64,000 nt of DNA, taken from the NCBI GenBank assembly GCA_026008535.1, contig BRKX01000006.1, positions 34,646,664-34,710,663 on the forward strand, given 5' to 3'. This document shows positions 45,591 through 56,228 of the stretch, one piece after another (position 1 is the first letter of the stretch; the number at the start of each line of letters is the position of its first letter). Under the pieces are notes generated by a model, which made no database searches, was not told the origin of the DNA, and saw only the letters and a program-made list of their open reading frames with translations. The DNA is from Perilla frutescens (lineage: Eukaryota > Streptophyta > Magnoliopsida > Lamiales > Lamiaceae). A program made the translations under genes and the position numbers.

Positions 45591-48500
45591 ACTTCGCTAA
45601 AAGCTAACATTGCAGGTACATGGTACTTTGATAGTGGCTGCTCACGTCATGTGACAGGCAACCCAAAGTTTCTTGACAACTATTCCACGTCAAGTAAAGA
45701 CAAGGTGAGCTATGTTGGAGAAGCACAAGGTAATATTGTGGGTAAAGGAACCTTGAATGTTCAAAACTTTCCCAAATTACGCAATGTGCTTCATGTCGAA
45801 GGATTAATAGCAAATTTAATAATCATAAGTCAATTGTGTGATAATGGTATGCATGTCAAATTCAACAAAAATACATGTGAAGTTTTTGATAGTGAGAACA
45901 AATGCATTATGTTCAGGAGTCGTGCATTGGATAATTGTTATCATGCAGACAAGAACGAGAAATGCAATGTTTCAGTCAATGTTGACACACAGCTCGTGCA
46001 TCAAAAACTTAGACATGTTAACTTTCGAAGCTTGAAGAAATTGATTGAAGCTGATGCTGTTAGAGGTATTCCGCCAGTGAAGATCGATCTCGGTGTTGTT
46101 TGCAGTGCATGTCAGAAAGACAAATAGGTGAGATCTCCTCACAAAAGTTTAAATGTTTGTTAAACCACAAAATGCTTTGATTTGATTCACATAGACATTA
46201 TGGGTCCAGTTGACAAAAAGAGCATGAGTGGTAAAAGCTTTATTCTGGTTATAGTAGATGATTTTTCTCGATTCACATTGGTTGAATTTTTGCAAGAAAA
46301 ATCTGAAGTATTCAGAATGTTTAAGAAGTTTTGTAGAACGGTGTCAAGACATTATGAGTCTAACATCAAATGCATAAGAACTGATCATGGACTCAAATTT
46401 GAAAATTCGATGTTCGAAGATTTCTGTAAAAAAAGAGACATCATTCATGAGTACTCTGCACCGAAAACTCCTCAACAAAACGGTGTGGTCGAAAGAAAAA
46501 ATCATACTCTGCAGGAGATGTCAAGAGCGATGTTACAAGCTCAACGGTTATCTAAGAAGCTTTGGGCTGAGGCAGTTAACACTGCTTGTCACATCGGAAA
46601 TCGAGTGATTCTTCGCCACGGTAGAACAGAGACACCATATGAACTTCTGAAGAACAAGAAGCCCAACTTGAAATATTTTCATATTTTTGGGTGTATATGT
46701 TACTTCTTGAATGACAGGGACCACTTGGGAAAGTTCGATGCTAAGAGCGACAAAAGAATCTTCTTGGGATATGCGTCTAACAGTCGAGCATACCGTGTGT
46801 TTAATCTAAGGACAAAAATGGTCCAAGATCAATTAATGTTGTGTTTGATGATCACACATGTATTGCGTCAAAATCTGAAGAGGATGAGGTGATGGATCTT
46901 CTTGACACTAATGAAATGTCAAGTGATAAAGTTGAACATGATGTCAGAAACAAGACATCGACTAGTGATATCAAAGTCAATGTTTCTCAAAATGATGAAG
47001 TTCCAGTTAAATCACCAACATCAACATATACTTCAGACAGTGAAGACGATCAACTGATAACTGCTGAAGATGAACCACGAAGAGATCCCCTAAGTAGGAT
47101 CAAGAAGAATCATCCAGATTCCCAAATTATTGGTGATCAATCTGAAGGAGTTCAAACTCGAAAGAAGAACTCGATCGATTATAAGGAAATGGTAAAACTG
47201 GTATGTATGTCATCTTTGAGTGTTGCTCTGTCAAACACCTGTTTTTTGTCTAACATTGAACCCAAGAACATTAAGGATGCCCTTAAAGATGATTTCTGGA
47301 TCAATGTTATGCATGAGGAACTAAACCAGTTTGTTAGAAACAATGTCTGGGAACTAGTTCCACGTCCAAAAGATAAAAATGTAATTGGGACATAATGGAT
47401 TTTTAAAAATAAAACAGACGAATCTGGCAATGTTGTCAGAAACAAAGCTTGTTTAGTCGTTCAAGGTTATACTCAAGTTGAAGGAGTTAAATTTGATAAA
47501 ACCTTTGCTCATGTTACAAGGATAGAATCCATTCGTCTTTTATGTGCAATTGCATGTTACGTGGATTTTACTTTACATCAAATGGATGTTAAAAGTGCTT
47601 TCTTGAATGGTTTTCTTAATGAAGAAGCTTATGTCGAACAACCTAAGGGATTCGAATATCATGAGAAACCATTGCACATCTTTAGCTAAAAAAGGCTTTG
47701 TATGGTCTTAAACAAGCTCCTAGAGCTTGGTATGCTAGACTAACTGATTTCTTACTTGAAATTTGATTTTCAAGAGGTGAAGTGGATAAAACTCTTTTCA
47801 TCAAGAAAAATAAAAAACATATAACCATTGCTCAAATCTATGTTGACGACATTGTTTTTGGTTCCACTTGTACTGATTTGCTCAAGGAATTTGCAGACTC
47901 AATGTGCGAAACATTTGAAATGAGCATGGTTGGAGAGCTCAACTATTTTCTTGGTCTACAAATTAAATAAGACAAGGATGGCATATTTATTTCTCAAAGC
48001 AAGTATGCTAAGGGGTTGGTTAAACGCTTCGGTCTTGAAGATACTAAACCAATGAAGACTTCTATGGGATCCTCAGAAAAGTTGAGTATAGACAATGTTG
48101 GTGCTGATGTTAATTTTACCATGTATAGAGGAATGATTGGTAGTTTATTATATTTAACAGCTAGTCATCCCAATATCATGTTTAGTGTCGGTGTTTGTGC
48201 GAGATATTAATCTCAATATAAAGAATCACATCTTAAATCTGTTAAGCGAACCATTCGCTATGTTTCTGGCACACTTGGTTTTGGTATAAAATATTGCAAA
48301 GATTCTAACATTCATCTTGTAGGTTTTAGTGATTTCGACTGGGCAGGTGATGTTGATGACCGAAAAAGCACTAGCAGTGGATGTTTCTATTTTGCCAATA
48401 ATCTGGTTTCTTGGTCCAGTAAGAAACAAAATTGTATCTCACTTTCCACGGTCGAGTCAAAATATGTTGTTGCCGCTAGTTGTTGTTCACAACTCTTATG

Positions 48501-48780
48501 GTTAAATCAAATGGTGCTTGATTATGGGTTAACAAATCCCTCATTGACATTGCTATGTGACAATATCAGTGCAATTGAGATTTCAATGAACCCAGTTCAA
48601 CATTCACGCACCAAACATATTGATATCCGACATCACTTTATCCGAGATCTTGTGGAACAAGAGATCATTAAGTTGGAATATATTTCTACAGAAAATCAAA
48701 TTGCGGATATTTTTACTAAACCTTTGGATTTTGAGAGGTTTTCTTCGTTAAGAAAATCTCTTGGAATGTGTGTTGTTTAG
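45591..48780 (+). pseudogene. Copia B pol (protease, integrase, RT, RNase H)
   Basis: Protease WYFDSGCSRHVT starts at 45621. GAG-pre-integrase region (VHQKLRH, CSACQKDK). Integrase core: D in HIDIMGPV (about 46190), D in RTDHGLKF (about 46380), E in NGVVERKN (about 46480). RT: a TAA replaces the Lys codon before WIF at 47393-47395; MDVKSAFL is near 47580 and YVDD at 47839-47850. More stops or shifts occur near 46125, 46160, 46840, 47690, 47764, 47968 and 48208. RNase H ends ADIFTKPLDFERFSSLRKSL at 48780. The domain order matches C, but B keeps the protease. Confidence 0.9.
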
Positions 48781-49193
48781 ATATTGTTTGTATTCCTGAT
48801 ATTTAGTCACATGTTGTGTATCTTGACATCAGGAATTTTTTTTTTTGTTTCGGAATAATTCAAGTTGTGTTTGACTTCTATGATATTATATTGTGAATTA
48901 ATTCATGAGAATTTATTCATGTATAACTAGTCAACATTACTAATTTGACTGAAACTGATTATTTAAATATATATAAATTTTTATTAAAATAATATTTTCA
49001 AGTTTGTTGAGATAAGTGGATCTCCGTATCATCAGTTTTTGGATATGATAAGTGGGTCCATTGAATATCACTTTATTATATTCATTTTCATCTTTTTGGA
49101 TTCACTCTCACTATTCATCTCTCTCTCTCTCTTTAACCGTTCGTCTTCTTAGTCTCTCTCCATCGCTGATTTTTTTTTCGAAGCTCTTCATCA
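48781..49193 (+). other. Spacer between pol and the downstream ORF of Copia B
   Basis: AT-rich non-coding stretch with a short CT run near 49110-49131 just upstream of the downstream ORF. It may be a leader, but no defined signal is seen. Confidence 0.45.
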
Positions 49194-50921
49194 ATGGCTA
49201 ATCCCAACCCATATCAAGCCATGATGATGGTTCTGCAAAAAATGATGGAGATGTCTCAAGGCACTCCATCCTCTGCCTCCACGCCAATCCCATCTGTAAA
49301 CCCTTCTCCTGCCTCAACATCAACCCCCATTCCTATAGCTACTTCTTCCGCTGCTCCGACACCAACCAATCTTGGTGAGCCCTCCATTCTTTCTTGTTTG
49401 GGAACTTCACCCTCTTCTCCGACTGAAAAGCCCGCCGGTGAGGAGACTCATCCAGATCTCGTTATTCCTCCTGGCACCGAAATACTAAACCCTAAGCCTC
49501 TCAAAATTCATGTGCTTGGAGACCCAGAGAATCCAATTAATCCTGAACTACCCTCTCACTCTCAATCTCTTGCCCAAACGGCCAGCAAGCTTTCCCCGAT
49601 TCGGAAGTCAAAAAGACTTCATGGTGACTCTCCCGTCAATACTGAAAAGGCACCTCCAAGAAGGTAAAACGTCAGGGCTCCAAGGACACATCTCGGTCTC
49701 TGCGAGATGAATCCGACTCCTCTGAAGATGTTCACTCTTCTCCTACTTCTGTTGATGTCAAATAGGATATCATCCCCGCTTATGACCCTCTGAAGGATGC
49801 CTCTAACATCGACTCAGACTCACCCCTTGACGTGTCTTCAGCATACAGTAAGGTTTTCTACTCTGAAGATGCTAAGAAATCATATGCTCTTGTTGCTAAA
49901 AGATCATTTAGGGCTGAAAAAATTATAGATGTTTTAAGCTTTAAGAAGCATGGGATGGATGTATTTCTTAAAGAACGGGGGTTGTGGAAGTCTGTTACTT
50001 CTCTTATGTCTTATGATCCTTCTGTTATCCATGAGTTTTATGCTAATGTCATTCCTGATATGGGAAATCCTGATAAACTGTCTTTTGGAACTGTTTATGT
50101 TAGGGATAAAATCTACAAATTTTTCCCTAATATTATTAACTCGTTCCTTGATCTTGGTAATGAGGACACAATCATCTCCTTAGATTTGATTGATGATGTC
50201 GTGAAAGTTATTACTGGAGGACTTGTTCAATCTTGGATGAACAAGGTGTCTGCCTCTAAGTTGGCATTTTTCTACATAGTGCTTTTTAAGCTTACTGTGT
50301 GTAATTGGCTTCCCACATCAAATGCCTCTGTCCTCACCGTTGATCAGGCAATTCTCCTATACAAGCTTGGGTCTCATCTACCCTGCAACCTTGGTGCTTA
50401 TATTTTTGATGCTACTCTGAAGGCAACCTCTAAATCCAGCGCTTCAAATATGTTCCCATTTCCATGTTTAATCTTTGCTATTCTTAAAAGCTAAGGTTTA
50501 AAGGAGATAAAAAAGAAGCTAATTGTTGAGCAGTCCTCTTTGTCCATTCAAAATCCCAAGGGGAATGATGACAGGATCATAGATCTCCCATTCTCATGCT
50601 GCTGCCAAACCGGAGTTTCAGTCTGCCGATGATACTTTCGCTCCCTCAAAGACTAATGTTGCATCTGATGTTGATCCTGATGATGTTTCCATGCCCTCCA
50701 TTCATATTGTTATGATGCTATTGGAGACTCTTCAACATCAAATAGCTCAGTTGGATCAGACTATTTCTCGTCTCACTTCTGTTCGTGACTCCGTTATTAC
50801 TCTCCTTTCTACACAAAAAGGGAGATTAATTTCTGAAGCTGAGGGTGATGATGATGATGCTGGAGCTAGTGCCACAAGGGGGAGGAAGAGTGCAGCTAAA
50901 GGGAAGAGGAAGTTGATGTGA
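49194..50921 (+). pseudogene. Downstream ('env-position') ORF of Copia B
   Basis: Starts at ATG 49194 with a Met-rich helix (QAMMMVLQKMMEMS) and a long Ser/Pro/Thr-rich stretch to RKSKRLHGDS, also present in C. A frame break lies near 49664. The central domain (49832-50494) has HGMDVFLKERGLWKSV, VIHEFYANVIPDMG, VYVRDKIYKF, SASKLAFFYIVLFK and VLTVDQAILLYKLGSHLPCN. After a stop at 50494 and a shift, the C-terminal part (50691-50921) is a coiled coil (LETLQHQIAQLDQTISRLTS), an acidic run, and a basic end AAKGKRKLM. No signal peptide or membrane anchor. Related to 14024-15954 and, more distantly, to the three ORFs of D. Confidence 0.7.
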
Positions 50922-51438
50922 AGCTGATTGTGTTAAGCTTCTGTTTTTTTTTAACAAACAATGTTTTTTTTCAAAACAATTTTTTATTATGTATGTGTTG
51001 GACACATTTTAGGATGCTTGATGCATCTTTGTTTTTGTTTTGCCGTGTGTTGGACACACTTCAATTTTAAGATGCTTGGTACATCTTTATTTTTGGATGT
51101 TTTGTACATCTGTGTTTTATTTTATATGCTTGTTATGTCTAGCTTATGTTTTCGGTATTTCTTATATACCTTATTTGTTGGGTATGACGAGCATCGTAAT
51201 GTTTTGGCATAATTCAATGGTTTGTTAATCACTCAATGTGCTTTGAATGTTTTGTGTTGAACCTCTGTTTAACATTGATTTAATAACGGGAAAATTATCC
51301 GTTGTATGATGATTAACTTAAGGGGGAGTAACCCTTAAGGGGGAGATTTTTGGTCTCCATTTTTCGCTGCGACTCTAAGTGTACATAATACAATAAGTTA
51401 TGCGTTTTGTACAGAACGGCTAAGATTAAAGGGAGGAT
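50922..51438 (+). other. 3' internal region of Copia B with palindromes and PPTs
   Basis: Repeats of TTGGACACA and of GATGCTTGGTACATC-like palindromes at about 50998-51110. Purine tracts AAGGGGGAGTAA and AAGGGGGAGATT lie at 51321-51347, and the terminal polypurine tract AAAGGGAGGAT ends at 51438. Confidence 0.6.
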
Positions 51439-52480
51439 TGTTAAGTGTTGTCTGACATTGAGTTGCATGTTAAACTTAATGTCATACATAATCTCTACGA
51501 CAGTGTCTGTGAGACTGCACATATCTAATCTTATCATTTCCTAGTTTTTAGGTTTTATTATTTTTAAAAAAATAATAATCATTTTTTATATATATCTTAA
51601 ATCATATAAATATCCATTAAATAGTTATTTCAAATAAACGGATATATATATATATATATATATGATAGATATATTATTATTTAATAAAGTTTGAAATAGT
51701 CAAACTCTATCTCCTATTTTTTAGGGTACTTGTTATCTCTACTTAATCCTTTTCTTTTTCAGAATTTATATTGCTGGAAAATATTTGAAAATGGGGATGA
51801 ACGTGGGTTATACTCTCAGCCATAACAAGGAGACGGTTATTCTCAAACACGATGGAGTGGTGGCAGTGGCGGTTATTTACAACCCACGATCAAGAAGAGA
51901 TGACATGGATCTCTAGTCGATTCAAGTAGAGAACATATTTAAGGATTATGATCCGCACTTGAAGAGGCTATTCGAGCAGAAGATATCTTGTCGCTGTGTG
52001 TAAAGATTGAAGAGCTCTAGTTACAAACTAGCAAATAGATTTCTCTTTTCTTCTTCTTTCTTACCTTTCGTGTCTTTCCTTGTTCAACCAATTCATGTGA
52101 ATAGGTTTTTCAAATTAGGTTAGATAGGAGGTTTTGAAATCGTTGCAAGTTTGATTACAAATTGACGGTAGGTTGATTTGTATTATTTGAATTCAATTTA
52201 GGTATAGGACTAGATTAGAATTCATGTATCTTTGTTGATGTGTCAAGAGCACAGCGTCTGACATTATCAATTGATCTTTTGTGCTTCCTCGTGGAAGCTT
52301 AATTTATTCCTGTGGCAATCACATACATGTTGTGTGTGATTTAAAATTTATCTTCGTGTTATATTGTGTTGTTTATTCCCAACATTTTATGTTAAGATAG
52401 TGTTTCAACTATCATTAACATTGAGTTTTACATTACGTCTCTGTGTCTATTTTCAGTGTTTACGATAACTAATTATAACA
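51439..52480 (+). repeat. 3' LTR of Copia B
   Basis: Uninterrupted 1042-bp LTR, TGTTAAGTGTTG ... AATTATAACA. TATA-like TATTTAAG near 51937. It shows what the 5' LTR looked like before C inserted. Confidence 0.92.
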
Positions 52481-52526
52481 AGATAATTAACCCTTTATTT
52501 TATTATGTTATTGGGGAATTTCACTG

Positions 52527-53270
52527 TAATATTATGGAAAAATGACTTTTTTACTACTCCACCTTGGTCTATTTTTAATATGGTACCTTATGTAGTTTCT
52601 TGCAAAATGGTACTGTATCTATACATATATCTATAGTTTTAATCTTTAGAACCCTGTAATAATTGAGGTTTTAGTACAACTTTAAAAAATTTATGAATCC
52701 AAAATGCTTTATCAAAACGTTTTTTTTCCAATTTCAATAAATCACAATCGGAACTTGAGAATATATCTGAATAAATCGTTCCATTTTATTATATGGGAGC
52801 CAGAGGATCAATGTGAGAGAAGTTTACTTAGAGGTGGCCTCTTTGAAGCCATTTCCTGTGCAAAAATAAAAAATAAAAAATAAAAAATAAAAGAAGAAGA
52901 GAAGAAGAAGTTGTCTGTTGCCCATACGCTAGCCAGCCTTATTATGCGGGAGGACTTTCGATTTCCAGTATAAGAAGATTTGAGAGTTTAGGGGAAATAA
53001 TTAGGGTGTTTTTCTAAGGAAGAAAATTGAGGTATTTTCGAAAATGAGGAAAAAGTTTATAATGAATTTTTGAGCTATAAACTTTTAAAAATTGTACTTA
53101 AACCTCAATTACATTTTACTTGTGTATTGACCAATAAAAACACACATGTTATTACAAGTTATAGGGACTAAAACTAATATTATATTTATAATTAGGATAT
53201 CATTTGGTAGAAACAATACTTAGGGTACTATATTGAAAAGTACGAAAAAAGTTATTTTCCCGTTATATTA
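52527..53270. mobile_element. Inverted-repeat (TIR) element, non-autonomous
   Basis: The left end TAATATTATGGAAAAATGAC and the reverse complement of the right end TAATATAACGGGAAAATAAC align, and the similarity runs inward for about 140 bp (shared ATATGGTACC, GTTTTAATC-like blocks). No coding capacity. No clear target duplication, so the superfamily cannot be assigned. It includes a short AAAAAT tandem run at 52862-52895. Confidence 0.55.
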
Positions 53271-54213
53271 CAACAAAACTTATAGTTATGGCATAGAATA
53301 GTAAATTCTTCAAGATAAATATTGTTCCCTTCTACATTTGTCCCCCAAAAATATATACAAGATTTCTCTTGAAAATACTATCCTGAATCCTGATGCTCTT
53401 CTTGGTTGAATCCAAACTAGTCTTAATGAACATATGAATTTCATCAAGAAATAAATTATCCTAGAAAAGCTCGTTATTTGTAATGGGGGAGTGAACTGAG
53501 TTATTTGTTTTGGTCCGTTAAACCTAATTACTTAGTTGAACCCTTTTACCAGTGAAAAGGGAAGAAGATGATCTTTTTTTAAAGGACTAGTTATTTAATT
53601 AAAGTGGATTAAATTATACACATTTTACTTCTTTTCTATAGCTTCTTGTTAACAAAACTTCCACAAAATATGTACATCTCTCTCTAACTACGTCATAAAA
53701 TAAGCCTCATTCATTTTAAAATTGAAGCGAACAATATGATATATATTTATTTTACATGCAGTTGTTCCTGATCAAATCATGTCCTTAGTCCTTAATTAAT
53801 TACATGTGTCATAAATTTGAATGCCTTGGCAGCAATCCATGAATTTAACTAATATTTTGGCGTAATGAATAATATTGGAAGTTTAGTTTAAAAATAATAA
53901 TATTAATTAGTAATTAATGATAATGATGATGATCATTTTTATTTTTATTTTTTGATATCGAGGGTAACCCGCAGCCGCTACCGTGGTGCGCACTGGATAA
54001 ACCCTGCCCCTGTGTAATAGCCTGCAAACCACACAAGGGAGGTAAACCACACTTGGCAAGCTCAATCAAGATCAAGTTTAATTAGGTGGAAGATGCGTGC
54101 TATTAAATATATATTATTAATTATTAATTACTTTGATTTCTGTCACCTTAAAATTAATGATACTGATATAATAAATTGTATTTAATTAATGTTTTTGTGT
54201 TGCCGTCTCGTTA
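53271..54213. other. Non-coding stretch, with one possible dispersed repeat
   Basis: No gene found. The block 53950-54070 (GTAACCCGCAGCCGCTACC, GGATAAACCCTGCCCC, CCTGCAAACCACAC) is GC-rich for its surroundings and resembles a short dispersed plant repeat, but I cannot assign its family. Confidence 0.4.
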
Positions 54214-54221
54214 GTTCACGC

Positions 54222-55449
54222 TAGGGGTGGGACGGTAAGGTATACCTTACTTTTTTCTCCATACCTTTACCTTACCTTATTTGTACGGTATGGAGAAAAT
54301 TTATATCGTTACCTTACCTTAAGGTTCGGTATACCTTCCAACGGTATACCTTAAGTTCGGTATGAAACAAATGGCATACCTTTACCGTACCTTTAGTTCG
54401 GTATACCTTACCGACATCGGTATACCTTACTATATCGGTATACCTTACCAACATCGGTATACCTTATCATACCATTACCATCATAGGATATATCATATAT
54501 CTCATATATTTACTCAAAAATATATGAACCATTCCTAATAACGATCAAAATTCAACAAAATAAAATAAATATTGTAAATTATTTACTTAAAAATCGTAAG
54601 AATTATTTACTAAGTATATACTAACAAAGAACACACTTAGCATTACAATGTATAAATTGTATAAAAATATTATAAACTTACTAAATATTATAAATTTGAA
54701 ATCTTTTACTTAGAAATCGTAAGAATTATTTACTAAGTATATACTAATAAAGAACACACTTAGCATTACAATGCATTAAGTATAGCATAAGATTAATTAT
54801 AAGTGTTAATAATGTAAATTTACTAGAGATTTATAATGTATAACATATTTACTAGTATTATATATCAATAATGTTTTTATAATTAATATAAATTGTATGA
54901 AAATATTATAAACTTACTAAATATTACAGATTTGAAATCTTTTACTTAGAAATTGAAAGAATTATTTACTAAGTATTAATTAAGAACACATTTAATTATC
55001 ATTACTATGCATTAAATATAACATAAGATTAATTATAAGTGTTAGATATTTACATATATATAATTTATCATATTTACTAAGTATTATATATCAAGTATCT
55101 ATAATTCACATATACATATATTTATATAATATCACAAATATACCGGTATATACCGTTACAACGGTATATGCCAAACTAACGGTATATACCGCATCTACGG
55201 TATATACCGGTACAACGGTATATGCCGAATTAACGGTATATATCTTAAAAATTCGGTATACCGTCGTTATCAGTATACGCCGGTATACCTCGGTTTTTAA
55301 AATTCTATACCGTTACCTTACTGAAAAATCTCGGTACGGTATCATACCTTACCAAAAATACCGGTATACCTTAAAGTTCGATATTCCGGTATTTTTTTCG
55401 GTACGGTAAGTACGGTATGACGGTATAACGGTATTTTTTCCCAGCCCTA
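54222..55449. mobile_element. hAT-like non-autonomous element 1
   Basis: An exact 8-bp target duplication GTTCACGC (54214-54221 and 55450-55457) flanks ends TAGGGGTGGGACGG and, reversed, TAGGGCTGGGAAAA. Both subterminal regions are filled with CGGTATACC-like repeats. The centre has about three imperfect tandem copies of a unit with ATTTACTAAGTATATACTAA (about 54582-55090). 8-bp TSDs and (C/T)AGGG(G)TGGG ends are typical of hAT elements. No transposase. Confidence 0.8.
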
Positions 55450-55807
55450 GTTCACGCCAACATCTATAACTTAGATTATTCAGAGCAATCAAGGTCATCA
55501 AATATAAAACCATTCACTAAACTGAATGCTGTAATTTTAGGCCTTCACTCATCAATTGAGAACTATAAGTTATACCCATCCAACTCTAGGTAGATTTAGA
55601 CGTTGAGCTTGTTGTCAAATGTTTCGTATTGAATCTTTTTAATATTTGTTTTAGATAGAGCTTGTCGTGCATGATTTTCTCATTATGATTTATGGAGTAT
55701 TTAATTCACAGAAGTGGTGCGTGCCTAATTAAAATATATGTATTCACCATTACCAATGTATATGGATTTCCCTAATCACAATTATTTAAAAAGAATATAT
55801 ATATATA

Positions 55808-56059
55808 TAGGGGTTGGTTATAATAAAAATTTATCTTGGTGTGAAAATGTGCGGACTGTGCTTGTTTAGTGTACTTTTAGTGCTTTTCTTACTGTATTTT
55901 GGTGCTAAAAACATCTAGCACCAAAACACAATAAGAAATGCATTAAAAAAATTAAAAAAAATTAGCATCAAAATACATAAAGAAAAGCACTAAAAATACA
56001 CTAAAGAAGTACAGTCCGCAGTTTTCACACCAAGATAAGTTTTTATTTGAACCAACTCC

Positions 56060-56061
<2 letters not shown>
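55808..56061. mobile_element. Foldback MITE in a TA microsatellite
   Basis: About 254 bp made almost entirely of two arms. The left arm TAGGGGTTGGTTATAATAAA matches the reverse of the right, TAGGAGTTGGTTCAAATAAA, and pairing continues through TTATCTTGGTGTGAAAA and GTGCGGACTG to the centre. Both sides are TATATATA, so a TA-rich duplication cannot be told from the microsatellite. Could form a long hairpin RNA if transcribed. Confidence 0.75.
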
Positions 56062-56091
<30 letters not shown>

Positions 56092-56228
56092 CACTCCAAG
56101 TAAGATCTTTTAAATTAGTTTCGGCCATATTATGCATGTACATGCGATCAAGAGGTGCACTGATTCCAAGTAAGTGTGTGTGTGAATTAATCGTGGATAA
56201 AAGCTCTATACAATGATGAGCGTGATAT

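Larger units (their letters stand above)
6953..52480 (+). mobile_element. Copia retrotransposon B (outer host of the nest)
   Basis: A plus-strand Copia element whose 5' LTR is split by Copia C. Its own parts are 6953-7716 and 43389-43646 (5' LTR), 43647-51438 (internal) and 51439-52480 (3' LTR). Order: primer site, gag, protease, integrase, RT, RNase H, then an extra downstream ORF region, as in Sirevirus-type Copia elements. Every reading frame is broken. The flanking 5-mers (AATAT at 6948-6952, AGATA at 52481-52485) do not match, so no target duplication is evident. Confidence 0.85.

Noticed and set aside
49194..50921. Envelope gene of Copia B
   Set aside because: No signal peptide, membrane helix or cleavage-site pattern; basic ends and coiled coil argue against it.
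53950..54070. SINE-like or tRNA-related repeat
   Set aside because: GC-rich conserved-looking block, but I found no A/B box pair, poly-A tail or target duplication.
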